Part shown: positions 38,428 to 50,072 of the stretch, in pieces
Layout: each line of letters opens with the position of its first letter
Position numbering within the stretch: position 1 is the first letter of the stretch
Assembly: GCA_030148725.1 (NCBI GenBank)
Contig: JASBSU010000004.1
Span: forward strand, 124,001 to 188,000
DNA length: 64,000 bases
Origin: Hyphomicrobium sp.
GTDB taxonomy: Bacteria; Pseudomonadota; Alphaproteobacteria; Rhizobiales; Hyphomicrobiaceae
Direction: 5' to 3'
Program-made: the position numbers and the translations under genes
Notes under the pieces: generated by a model
Databases searched by the model: none
The model's input: the letters and a program-made list of their open reading frames with translations, nothing else
What the model was told of the DNA's origin: nothing

Positions 38428-39690
38428 TTAAACCGCGCATTCTGCGGCGCGTTTGAGGAGGAAAGCCTGTTCCCGGGCGTTCCGGGTCATGGCGGCGGCG
38501 CGTTCGAATTCGGCACGCGCCTCGGCGTTGCGTCCCAACTTGGCGAGCAGGTCGCCGCGCACGCTGGGTAGGAGGTGATAGTCCCTGAGCAGTGGCTCCG
38601 ACGTCAGCGCGTCGACGATGCGCAGTCCAGCGTCGGGGCCCATGTGCATCGACAGCGCCACCGCGCGGTTCAGCTCGACGATGGGCGAAGGCATGATGTC
38701 GCCGAGTCGGCCGTAGAGGCCGACGATGCGCGCCCAATCGGTTTCGTCCGCAGTGCGCGCGCGGGTATGGCAGGCGGCGATGGCAGCCTGCAGGGCATAG
38801 GGGCCGAGCGCGGGCGTTAGAGCAGCGGCGCGTTCGAGTGCTGCGAGGCCGCGACGGATAAGGAGCTGATTCCATCGCGCGCGGTTCTGATCCAGCAGAA
38901 GGATCGGCTCTCCATCGGGGCCGCGTCGCGCGCCGAAACGAGAAGCTTGCAACTCCATGAGGCTGACGAGGCCATGCACCTCCGGTTCGCCCGGCACGAG
39001 ACCGGCGAGGATACGCCCGAGGCGTTGCGCTTCCTCGCACAGCTGTGGACGCATCCAGTCATCGCCGGATGTTGCCGCATATCCCTCGTTGAAGACGAGA
39101 TAGATGACCGCGAGTACCGATGCGAGGCGCTCATTGCGAGCGTCGGTGTGCGGAATCTCGAATGGGATGCGCTGCTCGGCGAGAGTGCGTTTGGCACGCA
39201 CGATGCGCTGGGCGATCGTCGGTTCCGTGACGAGAAAGGCGCGGGCGATTTCCTCGGTTTTGAGGCCGCCGATGAGACGAAGGGTCAGTGCGACCTGCGC
39301 ATCCCTTCCGAGCGCAGGGTGGCACGAAATGAACATGAGGCGCAGGAGATCGTCGCCGATGTCGTCGTCGAGGGCAGAGTCGAGATCGGGCAGCGCGCTT
39401 TCGCCTGCCGCATCCTGATCGGCTTGCAACTCGGCGTGTTTGCGGTCGATGAGTTTGGCGCGCCGGAAGCGGTCGAGAGCGCGGTTCTTCGCGGCGGCCA
39501 TCAGCCAGGCGCCAGGCTTCTCGGGAATGCCGATGCGCGGCCACTGTTCCAGCGCCGCAACGAGCGCATCCTGAGCCAGTTCCTCGGCGAGGCCGACGTC
39601 GCGCACCATGCGGGTCAAGCCAGCGATGAGCCTTGCCTGCTCGATACGGAAGACTGCCTCGATGGCGCGATGTGGATCGGTAGCCGTCAC
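38428..39690 (-). CDS. ECF sigma factor with C-terminal extension (ECF42/DUF6596-like)
   Basis: 420 aa; VRDVGLAEELAQDALVAALEQWPRIGIPEKPGAWLMAAAKNRALDRFRR, ...LTLRLIGGLKTEEIARAFLVTEPTIAQRIVRAKRTL, long helical C-terminus. Confidence 0.9.
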   Translation of the reverse strand: MTATDPHRAIEAVFRIEQARLIAGLTRMVRDVGLAEELAQDALVAALEQWPRIGIPEKPGAWLMAAAKNRALDRFRRAKLIDRKHAELQADQDAAGESALPDLDSALDDDIGDDLLRLMFISCHPALGRDAQVALTLRLIGGLKTEEIARAFLVTEPTIAQRIVRAKRTLAEQRIPFEIPHTDARNERLASVLAVIYLVFNEGYAATSGDDWMRPQLCEEAQRLGRILAGLVPGEPEVHGLVSLMELQASRFGARRGPDGEPILLLDQNRARWNQLLIRRGLAALERAAALTPALGPYALQAAIAACHTRARTADETDWARIVGLYGRLGDIMPSPIVELNRAVALSMHMGPDAGLRIVDALTSEPLLRDYHLLPSVRGDLLAKLGRNAEARAEFERAAAMTRNAREQAFLLKRAAECAV

Positions 39691-39723
39691 GGCTACCGAT
39701 CAGAGCATCGTTGCCTCAATGGA

Positions 39724-40152
39724 TCAAGGTGATGGCGCAGTCGCGGATGGCGCGTGGGCGGTCGCGAGCGCCTCCGGGTCGGGGCAACCTTCACCCTCGA
39801 ACATTTGCCGAACCTCGGTTTCGCCTTCCCACTCCGGCCAATGCTCGAGGTGGAGCTCCATGAAGCGGATGGCCAGCTCCATCGCGTCGTCGCGGTTCGG
39901 CACCTCGAAGATGGCGAAGCCGCCGATGACCTCCTTGGCCTCCGCAAACGGCCCGTCGACCACATTCAGTTTGCGGTTCGACTGGCGCACGCGAAAGCCG
40001 CTGACGGATGAAGGCAGGAGCCCGCCCATCCCGACCATGACACCGGATTTGGTCAACTCGTCGCCCAGTTTGCCGACCGCCTCCATCAAGGACTGCGGTG
40101 GCATCCCGAGGTCGCGGCTCTCCTTGGACTTCACAATCGACATGAAGCGCAT
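39724..40152 (-). CDS. YCII-related (DGPF) family protein
   Basis: MRFMSIVKSKESRDLGMPPQSLMEAVGKLGDELTKSGVMVGMGGLLPSS...VVDGPFAEAKEVIGGFAIFEV. Confidence 0.9.
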   Translation of the reverse strand: MRFMSIVKSKESRDLGMPPQSLMEAVGKLGDELTKSGVMVGMGGLLPSSVSGFRVRQSNRKLNVVDGPFAEAKEVIGGFAIFEVPNRDDAMELAIRFMELHLEHWPEWEGETEVRQMFEGEGCPDPEALATAHAPSATAPSP

Positions 40153-40248
40153 GTTCGTTCTCCCATCTTTGTCCTGGAGCCGGCTCGTCCGGCTCCATGC
40201 TGACGTCGAATGGCGCGGTGCCAAATCGACAGGCGCACGCGTTTTTGT

Positions 40249-40680
40249 TCAGCCCTTGAGTTCGCGCTCGAGCCGGCGATGGTGCTCGATGGCGTCGCCC
40301 TCGCCGAAATCCTCCAGCTCGAACAGCTGGCGGATCTCGATCTCGCTCTCCTCGTTGTGCGGGTTCGGGCAGCGCTTGATCCACTCGACCGCTTCGGCGA
40401 GCGACTTGCATTGCAGGATCCAGTAGCCAGCGACCAGCTCCTTGGTTTCGGCGAAGGGGCCGTCGATGACGGTGCGCTTGTTGGTGCTGTCGCCCAGCTT
40501 GCCGGCGGCGAAGCGCACGCGTGCACCCTTGGAACTCGCCTGCAGGCCATTGCCGTCCAGCATGACACCGGCCTTTAGCATCTCCTCATTGAACTTCGCC
40601 ATGGCAGCCAGGCCCTCTTCGGAGGGCATTACGCCGGCCTCGGAATCCTTCGTGGCTTTGACCAGAACCATGAATCGCAT
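40249..40680 (-). CDS. YCII-related (DGPF) family protein
   Basis: MRFMVLVKATKDSEAGVMPSEEGLAAMAKFNEEMLKAGVMLDGNGLQASS...VIDGPFAETKELVAGYWILQC. Confidence 0.92.
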   Translation of the reverse strand: MRFMVLVKATKDSEAGVMPSEEGLAAMAKFNEEMLKAGVMLDGNGLQASSKGARVRFAAGKLGDSTNKRTVIDGPFAETKELVAGYWILQCKSLAEAVEWIKRCPNPHNEESEIEIRQLFELEDFGEGDAIEHHRRLERELKG

Positions 40681-40856
40681 CGTCTTCTCCTTGCTCGACA
40701 GCTATTTTCGGCCGGGATTGCCCAGGCTCCGACAGAACGACGAACGGCACGACCTGAAATCGACATGGGTGCGCAACTTTTTTGGGGCGAGCCCGAATCG
40801 GCCCAGATTTGGGGCCCGAACGCGTCCATGGCGCGCCTTGACGCCCTAGGGGGCGG

Positions 40857-42485
40857 GTGGTCTATGAGCCGCTTCATCTCATGGCCTCCCTAGGGCCGTT
40901 TTTGGCCGCGTCCGGCGCCACAACCCACGGGGCATTTGTGACCGACACCGTTCTCATCATCGATTTCGGCAGCCAGGTAACGCAGCTCATCGCGCGGCGC
41001 GTGCGCGAAGCGGGTGTCTACTCGGAAATCGTGCCGTTCAATCAAGCCGAAGCGGCTTTGTCCCGGCTGAAGCCTAAGGCGCTCATCCTTTCCGGCGGTC
41101 CCGCTTCCGTGACGACCGACGGCTCGCCACGCGCGCCGCAGCAGGTATTCGATAGCGGCCTGCCGATCCTCTCCATCTGTTATGGGCAGCAGACCACGGC
41201 GGTGCAGCTCGGCGGCGTCGTCGAGGGTGGACATCCGGCGGAGTTCGGGCGCGCGGAAGTTCTCATCAAAGAGCCTTCGGCGCTGTTCGAAGGCATCTGG
41301 GAGGTCGGCAAGCGCTATCCGGTCTGGATGAGCCACGGCGATCGCGTCACGCGCATGCCGGATGGCATCACCGTAAAGGCAACAAGCGAGAACGCGCCGT
41401 TCGCGGTGGCGACGGACGAAGCGCGGCGCATCTATACGACGATGTTCCATCCGGAGGTGGTGCACACGCCGGACGGGGCGAAGCTCCTGTCGAACTTCGT
41501 GCACAAGATCGCTGGGATCAAGAACGACTGGACGATGGCGCACTTCCGCACGTCGGAGGTCGAGAAGATCCGCAAGCAGGTCGGCGGTGCGCGCGTGATC
41601 TCGGGGTTGTCGGGCGGGGTCGACAGCGCGGTTGCGTCGGTGCTGATCCACGAGGCGATCGGCGATCAGCTCACGTGCATTTTCGTCGATCACGGGCTGA
41701 TGCGGCAGAACGAGGCCGAAGAGGTCGTGAACCTGTTCCGCGGGCACTACAACATCCCGTTGGTGCATGTCGATGCGAAGGAACGCTTCCTGTCGGCGCT
41801 CGCCGGCAAGTCCGACCCGGAGCAGAAGCGCAAGATCATCGGCGGGCTGTTCATCGACGTGTTCGAGGAGGAGGCGCGCAAGCTCGGCGGCGCGGACTTT
41901 CTGGCGCAGGGGACTCTCTATCCGGATGTGATCGAGAGCGTGTCGTTCACGGGCGGTCCTTCAGTGACGATCAAATCGCACCACAATGTCGGCGGTCTGC
42001 CGGAGCGCATGAACCTGAAGCTCGTCGAGCCGCTGCGCGAATTGTTCAAGGACGAGGTGCGGGCCCTGGGGCGCGAGCTGGGGCTGCCGGAGACATTTGT
42101 CGGGCGGCATCCGTTCCCCGGCCCGGGCCTTGCCATTCGCATTCCCGGCGACATCACCGAGGAGAAGCTCAACATCCTCCGGCAGGCCGATGCGATCTAC
42201 CTCGATGAGATCCGCAAGGCCGGGCTTTACGACAAGATCTGGCAGGCATTCGCCGTGCTGCTGCCGGTGCGCACGGTCGGTGTGATGGGCGATGCGCGGA
42301 CCTACGATTACGTCTGCGCGCTCAGGGCCGTGACCTCGACAGACGGCATGACGGCCGACTACTACGATTTCTCGCATGCGTTTTTAGGACCGACAGCAAC
42401 GCGCATCATCAACGAGGTGCGCGGCATCAATCGCGTCGTCTACGACATCACCTCCAAGCCCCCCGGCACGATCGAGTGGGAGTGA
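40857..42485 (+). CDS. guaA: GMP synthase (glutamine-hydrolysing)
   Basis: [45 protein letters not shown]-terminal [12 protein letters not shown]...KPPGTIEWE; actual start possibly GTG at 40938. Confidence 0.98.
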   Translation: MVYEPLHLMASLGPFLAASGATTHGAFVTDTVLIIDFGSQVTQLIARRVREAGVYSEIVPFNQAEAALSRLKPKALILSGGPASVTTDGSPRAPQQVFDSGLPILSICYGQQTTAVQLGGVVEGGHPAEFGRAEVLIKEPSALFEGIWEVGKRYPVWMSHGDRVTRMPDGITVKATSENAPFAVATDEARRIYTTMFHPEVVHTPDGAKLLSNFVHKIAGIKNDWTMAHFRTSEVEKIRKQVGGARVISGLSGGVDSAVASVLIHEAIGDQLTCIFVDHGLMRQNEAEEVVNLFRGHYNIPLVHVDAKERFLSALAGKSDPEQKRKIIGGLFIDVFEEEARKLGGADFLAQGTLYPDVIESVSFTGGPSVTIKSHHNVGGLPERMNLKLVEPLRELFKDEVRALGRELGLPETFVGRHPFPGPGLAIRIPGDITEEKLNILRQADAIYLDEIRKAGLYDKIWQAFAVLLPVRTVGVMGDARTYDYVCALRAVTSTDGMTADYYDFSHAFLGPTATRIINEVRGINRVVYDITSKPPGTIEWE

Positions 42486-42579
42486 TAACTAGCCGCGCGC
42501 CTGGACGGATTGTAAGCCGTTGATTTTGACGACGTATGCGGCTTAAGCTGAGAGGTGTTCAGTTCCTGGGGGGGGGAAG

Positions 42580-43263
42580 ATGAGTGTTGTTTCCAAGCTG
42601 CGCCTGCTGAAGTTCAAGTCCCACGCTCATGAGAAGGTCTTCGACTGGAAGTGGGGTGAGAAAAGCTTCAACCGCATCGCTATGGTCAACCTGCTCGTCG
42701 CGAATACCCGAGGATGGAACACCAGCTATCTTGAAATCGGCTGCGCCGGTAATCTGCTGTTCCATTCCGTTGCCGCAAAACGCAAGGTGGGTGTCGATCC
42801 GGCGGAGGGTGGCACGCACCGGATGACATCCGATGCGTTTTTTGCAGCCAACACTGAAAAGTACGACGTGATCTTTGTCGATGGCCTGCATGAGTACCAG
42901 CAGGTCCGCAGGGATGCTCTCAATGCCTTGGCGTGCGTGGAAGAGGGCGGCTGGATCGCCTTCCACGACCTGTTGCCAAGCACATGGAAAGAGCATCACG
43001 TCCCGCGTCTTCAGGAAACCTGGACCGGCGACTGCTGGAAGGTGGCTGTCGAATTGAGCCAAGCGAAGGGTGTCGACTTCAGAATCGTGGAAGTCGATCA
43101 CGGTGTCGGTCTGATGCGAAAGACATCCAGCAACTATAGCGTTCCGGATTTGTCGGAGCGCTTGCTCGATGCCGAGTTCGATGTGTTCGTCGACGAAGTT
43201 GGATCGTTGCCGTTGATCAGCTTTGACGAAGCCGTCGCGCTCATTTTGTCCGGGCGCGCATAG
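42580..43263 (+). CDS. class I SAM-dependent methyltransferase (Methyltransf_24-like)
   Basis: NTSYLEIGCAGNLLFHSVAAKRKVGVDPAEGGTHRMTSDAFFAANTEKYDVIFVDGLHEYQQVRRDALNAL. Confidence 0.8.
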   Translation: MSVVSKLRLLKFKSHAHEKVFDWKWGEKSFNRIAMVNLLVANTRGWNTSYLEIGCAGNLLFHSVAAKRKVGVDPAEGGTHRMTSDAFFAANTEKYDVIFVDGLHEYQQVRRDALNALACVEEGGWIAFHDLLPSTWKEHHVPRLQETWTGDCWKVAVELSQAKGVDFRIVEVDHGVGLMRKTSSNYSVPDLSERLLDAEFDVFVDEVGSLPLISFDEAVALILSGRA

Positions 43264-43303
43264 AAGTTCACGGCCAAGGCCCAGTCGAAAGGGGTTGTGG
43301 GAT

Positions 43304-43666
43304 ATGAAGCCGGTGACGATCTACGGCATCCCGAACTGCGACACGATGAAGAAGGCGCGTGCGTGGCTCGATGATCAGGGCATTGCCTACGACTTCCACG
43401 ACTACAAGAAAGCCGGCATCGACCGGACGACGCTCGAGGCGTGGAGCAAGAAGGTCGGTTGGGAGACGCTGCTCAATCGTGCCGGCACAACGTTCCGCAA
43501 GCTGCCGGACGCGGAAAAGCAGGGGCTGGACGAACGCAAAGCGATCGCTCTCATGATCGCGCAGCCGTCACTGATCAAGCGTCCGGTGCTGGAGCTTGCG
43601 CGAGGCAAGCTGCTCGTCGGGTTCAAGCCCGAGGTTTATGAGGCCGCGCTGGCCGCCGGGAAGTGA
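43304..43666 (+). CDS. ArsC/Spx-family reductase (YffB-like)
   Basis: MKPVTIYGIPNCDTMKKARAWLDDQGIAYDFHDYKKAGI...LIKRPVLE. Confidence 0.93.
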   Translation: MKPVTIYGIPNCDTMKKARAWLDDQGIAYDFHDYKKAGIDRTTLEAWSKKVGWETLLNRAGTTFRKLPDAEKQGLDERKAIALMIAQPSLIKRPVLELARGKLLVGFKPEVYEAALAAGK

Positions 43667-43710
43667 AACGAGAGCCGCTCAGTTTCAAGGGAGCAGAGCA
43701 GCCCCAGCCG

Positions 43711-44742
43711 TCAGGCCAGCAGGTCACGAAACATCGGCGCAACCCTGCTGCCGTAAAGCTCGATGCAACGCATCAGCTTGCCGTGCGACAGCGCGCCCGC
43801 GCTGTATTTCAGGTCGAAGCGCGAGGCGCCGATCACCTTGACCGTCGCCGCGATCTTGCGGGCAACCGTTTCGGGTGAGCCGACGTAGAGCGAGCCGTTT
43901 GCGATCTCGTGCTCGTACTCGGACCGCTGCATGGGCACCCAGCCGCGCTCGGCGCCGATCTGGTCGCGCATGCGCTTATAGTCCGCCCAGAACTCCTCGC
44001 GTGCCTGCTCGTCTGTGTCGGCGACGTAGCCGGGTGAGTGCACGCCGATGGGCAACGCGGGCTTACCAAGCTCGCCGAGCGCGTTGAGATACAGTTCCGC
44101 ATAGGGTTTGAAACGCGTCGGGTCGCCGCCGATGATGGCGAGCATCATCGGCAAGCCGTAGTGCGCGGCACGCAAGACCGATTCCGGGCTGCCGCCGACG
44201 CCGATCCAGGTCGCAAGCGTTCCACGCTCGATTGGCGGGAACACGTTCTGGTTGGTCAGCGCCGCGCGCGTCTCGCCGCGCCATGTGACGGCGTCGTCGC
44301 GCAACAGCTTGACGAACAGGTCGAGCTTCTCGGTGAACAGCTTCTCGTAGTCGGTGAGCTTGTAGCCGAACAGTGGAAAGGACTCGGTGAAGGAGCCGCG
44401 GCCGAGGATCACCTCCGCGCGGCCTTTGGAGGCCGCGTCGAGGGTCGAGAAGCGTTGAAACACGCGCACGGGATCATCGGAGCTGAGGACGGTGACGGCA
44501 GAGCCGAGGCGAATGCGGCTGGTGCGTCCTGCGATGGCAGGGAGCACGACATCGGGTGCCGATATGGCGAAGTCGGCGCGGTGATGCTCGCCGACGCCGA
44601 AGAATTCGAGGCCGACCTCGTCTGCCAGCACCGCTTCGTCGATCACGTCGCGGATGACTTGAGCGTGCGACAAGAGCTTTCCGTCGGCGCCTTTGGTGAC
44701 GTCGCCGAACGTATCCAGTCCAAGCTCCAACGCATTTGCCAT
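43711..44742 (-). CDS. LLM-class flavin-dependent oxidoreductase
   Basis: LADEVGLEFFGVGEHHRADFAISAPDVVLPAIAGRTSRIRLGSAVTVLSSDDPVRVFQRFSTLD. Confidence 0.93.
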   Translation of the reverse strand: MANALELGLDTFGDVTKGADGKLLSHAQVIRDVIDEAVLADEVGLEFFGVGEHHRADFAISAPDVVLPAIAGRTSRIRLGSAVTVLSSDDPVRVFQRFSTLDAASKGRAEVILGRGSFTESFPLFGYKLTDYEKLFTEKLDLFVKLLRDDAVTWRGETRAALTNQNVFPPIERGTLATWIGVGGSPESVLRAAHYGLPMMLAIIGGDPTRFKPYAELYLNALGELGKPALPIGVHSPGYVADTDEQAREEFWADYKRMRDQIGAERGWVPMQRSEYEHEIANGSLYVGSPETVARKIAATVKVIGASRFDLKYSAGALSHGKLMRCIELYGSRVAPMFRDLLA

Positions 44743-44932
44743 GTGCTCACCGGGGTTTTCTCAGAAGGCCCCAAGGTGGGGTGCAGGAGCTGGGGCGTCC
44801 AGGGGTGCGACATCGGCCGCCGGACGTCGGCGCGTCCGTTGGTCAACACATCGCCAATGGCATCGCTGCGAATGCCATCGCGCCGGAATGCTAGAGGCTG
44901 AGACGCAGTAAGCGTGCGAGGCGGCTGCCGCT

Positions 44933-45619
44933 CTACTTCGGGGGCGTCAGCAGCTCGGGCAGCTCCGAAAGGCTGCGGATTTCGAAGTCCGGCGCGCCGG
45001 GGAGACGCTCGGCACGATGTCCGTAGCGATTGCACCACGTCACGCGAAGTCCGAAGTTGGAGGCGCCATATGCGTCCCACGCATTTGCCGACTGGAATGA
45101 GACCTCGTGCGGCTGCAGGCCGAGGGTTTCGAGACCGTAAGCATAGACGCGCGGATGCGGCTTGAAGACTTTCACCGCATCGACCGACAGAACGGCATCG
45201 AACAGGTTGGTGAGACCTGCAGCATTCACCGCGGAATCGAGCATCCGCTGAGAACCGTTGGAGAGTACCGCGGTCTTGAAGCCGGCCTTGCGCAGTTCGG
45301 CGAGGACGCTCGGCACTTCAGGGAACGGTGCGGGCGTCAGATAGAGCTCCATGAGCTTGTCGTGCAGCTCGGGCGAGGAAATGTTGAGGCTGTCGAGCGC
45401 GTAGTCGAGCGCGTCGCCGGTGACTTCCCAGAAGTCGGCGAACGTGCCCTGAAGCGAGCGCAGCCACGTGTACTGGAGCTGTTTCTCGCGCCACAGAAGC
45501 GTCAGCGCGGAGAGCTTCTGGTCAGGCACGTCCTGACAGCGGGCGGCGGCCGAGGCGAAGTCGAAGAGCGTGCCATAGGCGTCGAATACACAGGCTTTGA
45601 TTCCGTCTAGCCGCTTCAC
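44933..45619 (-). CDS. type II haloacid dehalogenase (HAD superfamily)
   Basis: KACVFDAYGTLFDFASAAARCQD, KTAVLSNGSQRMLDSAVNAAGL, FKPHPRVYAYGLETLGLQPHEVSFQSANAWD; GTG start inferred. Confidence 0.93.
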   Translation of the reverse strand: MKRLDGIKACVFDAYGTLFDFASAAARCQDVPDQKLSALTLLWREKQLQYTWLRSLQGTFADFWEVTGDALDYALDSLNISSPELHDKLMELYLTPAPFPEVPSVLAELRKAGFKTAVLSNGSQRMLDSAVNAAGLTNLFDAVLSVDAVKVFKPHPRVYAYGLETLGLQPHEVSFQSANAWDAYGASNFGLRVTWCNRYGHRAERLPGAPDFEIRSLSELPELLTPPK

Positions 45620-45635
45620 GTCAGCGTTCTCCCGA

Positions 45636-46109
45636 TTAGGCAACCAGCGCCGCCGCGCTGGCACCAAGGACCCTCAATGCGTCGTGCGGGTCGAGCTTCA
45701 CCTGCAGGCCGCGTTGGCCAGCATTGATGTAGACGTAGACGTGCGCCAATGACAATTCTTCCAACGCGGTCGGCACCTTGCGCGTCTGCCCAAACGGGCT
45801 GATTCCGCCGACCTTGTAGCCGGTGATGCGCTCGGCGTCTGCCGGGTTCATCATCTGAGCACTTTTTCCGCTAAATGCGGCTGCGAGCTTCTTCATCGAG
45901 ACTTCGCGGTCGGATGGGACGATGGCGCAGACAGGCTTGCCATCGACGAGCGCCATGAGGGTTTTGAGGACACGGTCCGGCGGCTCCCCGAGAGCATCGG
46001 CCGCCTGAAGCCCGGTGCGCTGAGCATTCGGGTCATAGTCGTAGGCGTGCACCGTGAAGCCAACGCCCTGCTTTGCGAGCATCTGCGTGGCGCGTGTGGT
46101 TCTGGCCAC
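45636..46109 (-). CDS. ybaK: Cys-tRNA(Pro) deacylase YbaK
   Basis: TRATQMLAKQGVGFTVHAYDYDPNAQRTGLQAADALGEPPDRVLKTLMALVDGKPVCAIVP...GYKVGGISPFGQTRKVPT. Confidence 0.94.
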   Translation of the reverse strand: MARTTRATQMLAKQGVGFTVHAYDYDPNAQRTGLQAADALGEPPDRVLKTLMALVDGKPVCAIVPSDREVSMKKLAAAFSGKSAQMMNPADAERITGYKVGGISPFGQTRKVPTALEELSLAHVYVYINAGQRGLQVKLDPHDALRVLGASAAALVA

Positions 46110-46235
46110 CCCTCGTCTCCCCCCGGCAGTTCTCAGTGAGCTTTAACGGGGTCGATCAGCCGAGCATAGGGGTGCGCGCGCCGCCTCGGCGAGGGCTCGG
46201 CAGGTGGATGAGCAACCTTGATCTTAGGGGCTCGC

Positions 46236-46273
46236 CAAAAAGAGTGCCCTCCAGCCGGGGGAGGCTGGAGGGC
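46236..46273 (-). terminator. putative rho-independent terminator
   Basis: minus strand ccctccagcc-tcccccg-gctggaggg-cactcttttt, downstream of the small gene at 46367-46591. Confidence 0.6.
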
Positions 46274-46366
46274 TGGAAGCCGGCCGGAAGGACGGGGGGA
46301 GATCCCGGCCGGTGTATGGGCGCAGTGACCCGATACGGGGGGTATTCGGAATTGTGCCGCGAGTTG

Positions 46367-46591
46367 TTACTCCTGGGCATCCTCGACGGCGCTCACCAGG
46401 GCTTCGAGAGCGGCGTTGGCAGCGGCTTCGTCCACGGCGTCGGAAATAAGGTTACTGCCTCCGGTCATTTCGTCGAGGTACGTCGCGGCCTGCTGCGCAG
46501 CTGCCAGGTCTGCGGCGTCGTCGGCCTGAGCGTTGACGGCGCCGAGCGCCAGGGCGAAGGCAGCGGTTGCTGCAAGCAGCACGGATTTCAT
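46367..46591 (-). CDS. small acidic exported protein
   Basis: MKSVLLAATAAFALALGAVNAQADDAADLAAAQQAATYLDEMTGGSNLISDAVDEAAANAALEALVSAVEDAQE; signal peptide and downstream terminator. Confidence 0.65.
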   Translation of the reverse strand: MKSVLLAATAAFALALGAVNAQADDAADLAAAQQAATYLDEMTGGSNLISDAVDEAAANAALEALVSAVEDAQE

Positions 46592-46728
46592 CGAATAATC
46601 TCCTGTCCCACATGGGTGCCGTTGCACCCTCATTTGGCCGCACGCGTCAGCGCCGGTCTTGCAGAGATTGATAGGACAGCCGCGCAAGGTCGGCTGTTCC
46701 CCTGGGAACAGGGCAGTGAGCGATCGGA

Positions 46729-47409
46729 TCAGCGTTTGACGTGCGCTCTTTCCAGAACTTCGAGGACGGTGTCCGGGCTCGCGTTATCGGCGAGGGCGTG
46801 GAAGTCGGCTTCGACGTCGAGCGCCTTTTCCAGCAGGCGATGGAATTCCTCGCGGCCGAGTTCGACGGTCCCGAATTGGCGGAGGTGGTCGGTCACGAAC
46901 TGGGTATCGAGCAGCTTGAAGCCGCCGTGGGCGAGGCGTGCCGCGAGATAGACGAGCGCGATCTTGGAAGCATCGCGCTCGTAGGAGAACATGCTCTCGC
47001 CGAAGAAAGCGCCGTTGAGGGCGACGCCGTAGAGGCCGCCGACGAGCTTGTCACCGTTCCAGACCTCGACGGTGTGGCAGTGGCCAAGGTTGAACAGATC
47101 GCGATAGAGGGAGCGGATACGGTCGTTGATCCATGTCGACCGGCGGCCGGGACGCGAAGCGGCGCAGCCTTCGATAACGCCGACGATGTCGGTATCAATG
47201 CGTACGTCGAGGTGCGTCGTTCGGAGGGTGCGGGCAAGGCGCCGGGGAACGTGGACGCCATCGAGTGGAAGGATGCCGCGGTGCTGAGGTTCGATCCAAT
47301 AGAGCGCGGGATCGTCAGCGCTTTCGGCCATAGGAAAGATGCCGCAGGTATAGGCCTTGAGCAGCACCTGCGGCGTTATCTCTATGACGATGTCGTCGCG
47401 CGAAGCCAT
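46729..47409 (-). CDS. aat: leucyl/phenylalanyl-tRNA--protein transferase
   Basis: [48 protein letters not shown]..., [19 protein letters not shown]; start set at 47409. Confidence 0.96.
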   Translation of the reverse strand: MASRDDIVIEITPQVLLKAYTCGIFPMAESADDPALYWIEPQHRGILPLDGVHVPRRLARTLRTTHLDVRIDTDIVGVIEGCAASRPGRRSTWINDRIRSLYRDLFNLGHCHTVEVWNGDKLVGGLYGVALNGAFFGESMFSYERDASKIALVYLAARLAHGGFKLLDTQFVTDHLRQFGTVELGREEFHRLLEKALDVEADFHALADNASPDTVLEVLERAHVKR

Positions 47410-47502
47410 GTCCGTCGTTGAGCTCAGGTCCGCATTTTCCCGCAGCGAGCCTAGCGTTAAAACCTTAGCGGCTATCGTCAATCGCCTGCGTCGGCGACCA
47501 AA

Positions 47503-48843
<1,341 letters not shown>

Positions 48844-48926
48844 CTTTTTCCGGGCATCTGGCAGTAGGCTTTAGGCTGTGGGGCTCGTCCCTACGGCCTG
48901 CTCCTTACCGCCCGCTGCCATCTCCC

Positions 48927-49397
48927 TTATTCAATGATGACAAGCGGCTCGCCGAACTCGACCGGCTGACCATTCTCGATCAGGATCGCCGTCACCTTGC
49001 CGGAGCGCGGTGAGGGGATCTGGTTCATGGTCTTCATGGCTTCGATGATGAAGAGCGTGTCGCCTTGCGAAACCTGCGAGCCAACCTCGACAAAGGTCGG
49101 GGCGCCCGGCTCAGGCGAGCGATAGGCTGTTCCGACCATCGGGGACTTCACGACGCCGGGATGCTTGGCGGGATCGGATGACTTCGCGGCGGCCGGAGCG
49201 GCGGCAGGGCCGGCGACACCGACCGCAGGGGCGGCCGCAATGGTCGACTGCACATTGAGAGTGCGCGCGACGCGGACCTTGAGCCCGCTCTTTTCGATCT
49301 CGATCTCGCTCAGGCCGGTCTCGTTCAGGAGTTCGGCGAGCTGTCGGATCAAACGCTGCTCGTCACCCGAGGTCTCGCCCTGATCCTTGGCCGTCAT
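48927..49397 (-). CDS. accB: acetyl-CoA carboxylase biotin carboxyl carrier protein
   Basis: [51 protein letters not shown], biotinylation motif EAMKTMN. Confidence 0.97.
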   Translation of the reverse strand: MTAKDQGETSGDEQRLIRQLAELLNETGLSEIEIEKSGLKVRVARTLNVQSTIAAAPAVGVAGPAAAPAAAKSSDPAKHPGVVKSPMVGTAYRSPEPGAPTFVEVGSQVSQGDTLFIIEAMKTMNQIPSPRSGKVTAILIENGQPVEFGEPLVIIE

Positions 49398-49443
49398 GCT
49401 GCGCTTTTCCTTCTTATGCGGCTTGTCTTTCCGCCCACCAGTC

Positions 49444-49896
49444 TTACTCACGACGCGATGCCGCGAGCAGATCTGCCAGAGCTTCTAGCGCCAGCTCGTA
49501 GCCCTTGGCGCCGAGGCCGCAGATCACGCCCTTGGCACCGAGTGAGATGTACGAGTGCTGCCGGTATGGCTCGCGGCGGAAAATGTTCGAAAGGTGTACC
49601 TCGATCACCGGCAGCTCGGCCGCCTGGAGGGCGTCCAGCAGGGCAATCGACGTGTGTGAATAGGCTCCGGCATTCAATATGATAGCGGCTGCCTTGTCGC
49701 GCGCCTCCTGGACCCAGGTCACAAGCTCGCCTTCGACGTTCGACTGCCGGAAATCAATGGTGAGGGACAGCGCTTTCGCGCGCGCCTCGGCCTTCCGGCG
49801 CACGTCGTCGAGCGTATCCGACCCGTATATGGCGGGCTCACGCAGTCCCAGCATGTTCAGGTTGGGTCCGTTGAGGACGTAGATCGGTTTGGCCAT
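49444..49896 (-). CDS. aroQ: type II 3-dehydroquinate dehydratase
   Basis: [32 protein letters not shown]...[19 protein letters not shown]. Confidence 0.97.
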   Translation of the reverse strand: MAKPIYVLNGPNLNMLGLREPAIYGSDTLDDVRRKAEARAKALSLTIDFRQSNVEGELVTWVQEARDKAAAIILNAGAYSHTSIALLDALQAAELPVIEVHLSNIFRREPYRQHSYISLGAKGVICGLGAKGYELALEALADLLAASRRE

Positions 49897-50072
49897 GAGG
49901 TCCTTGCTGCGACCGGGAAGGAAGCCGGTTCTCTACCGGCCCGGGGGCGGCGGCTTTCCCATCTATCAGCTTTCCCGCGAGCGCGGAAGGGCGGCCGCGG
50001 TCTCTCCCGGTGAAAGCGCTAAGGCGTTCACCGAACTGGGTAAAAGAGACCGCCGCGCTGTCGAACGGACGG

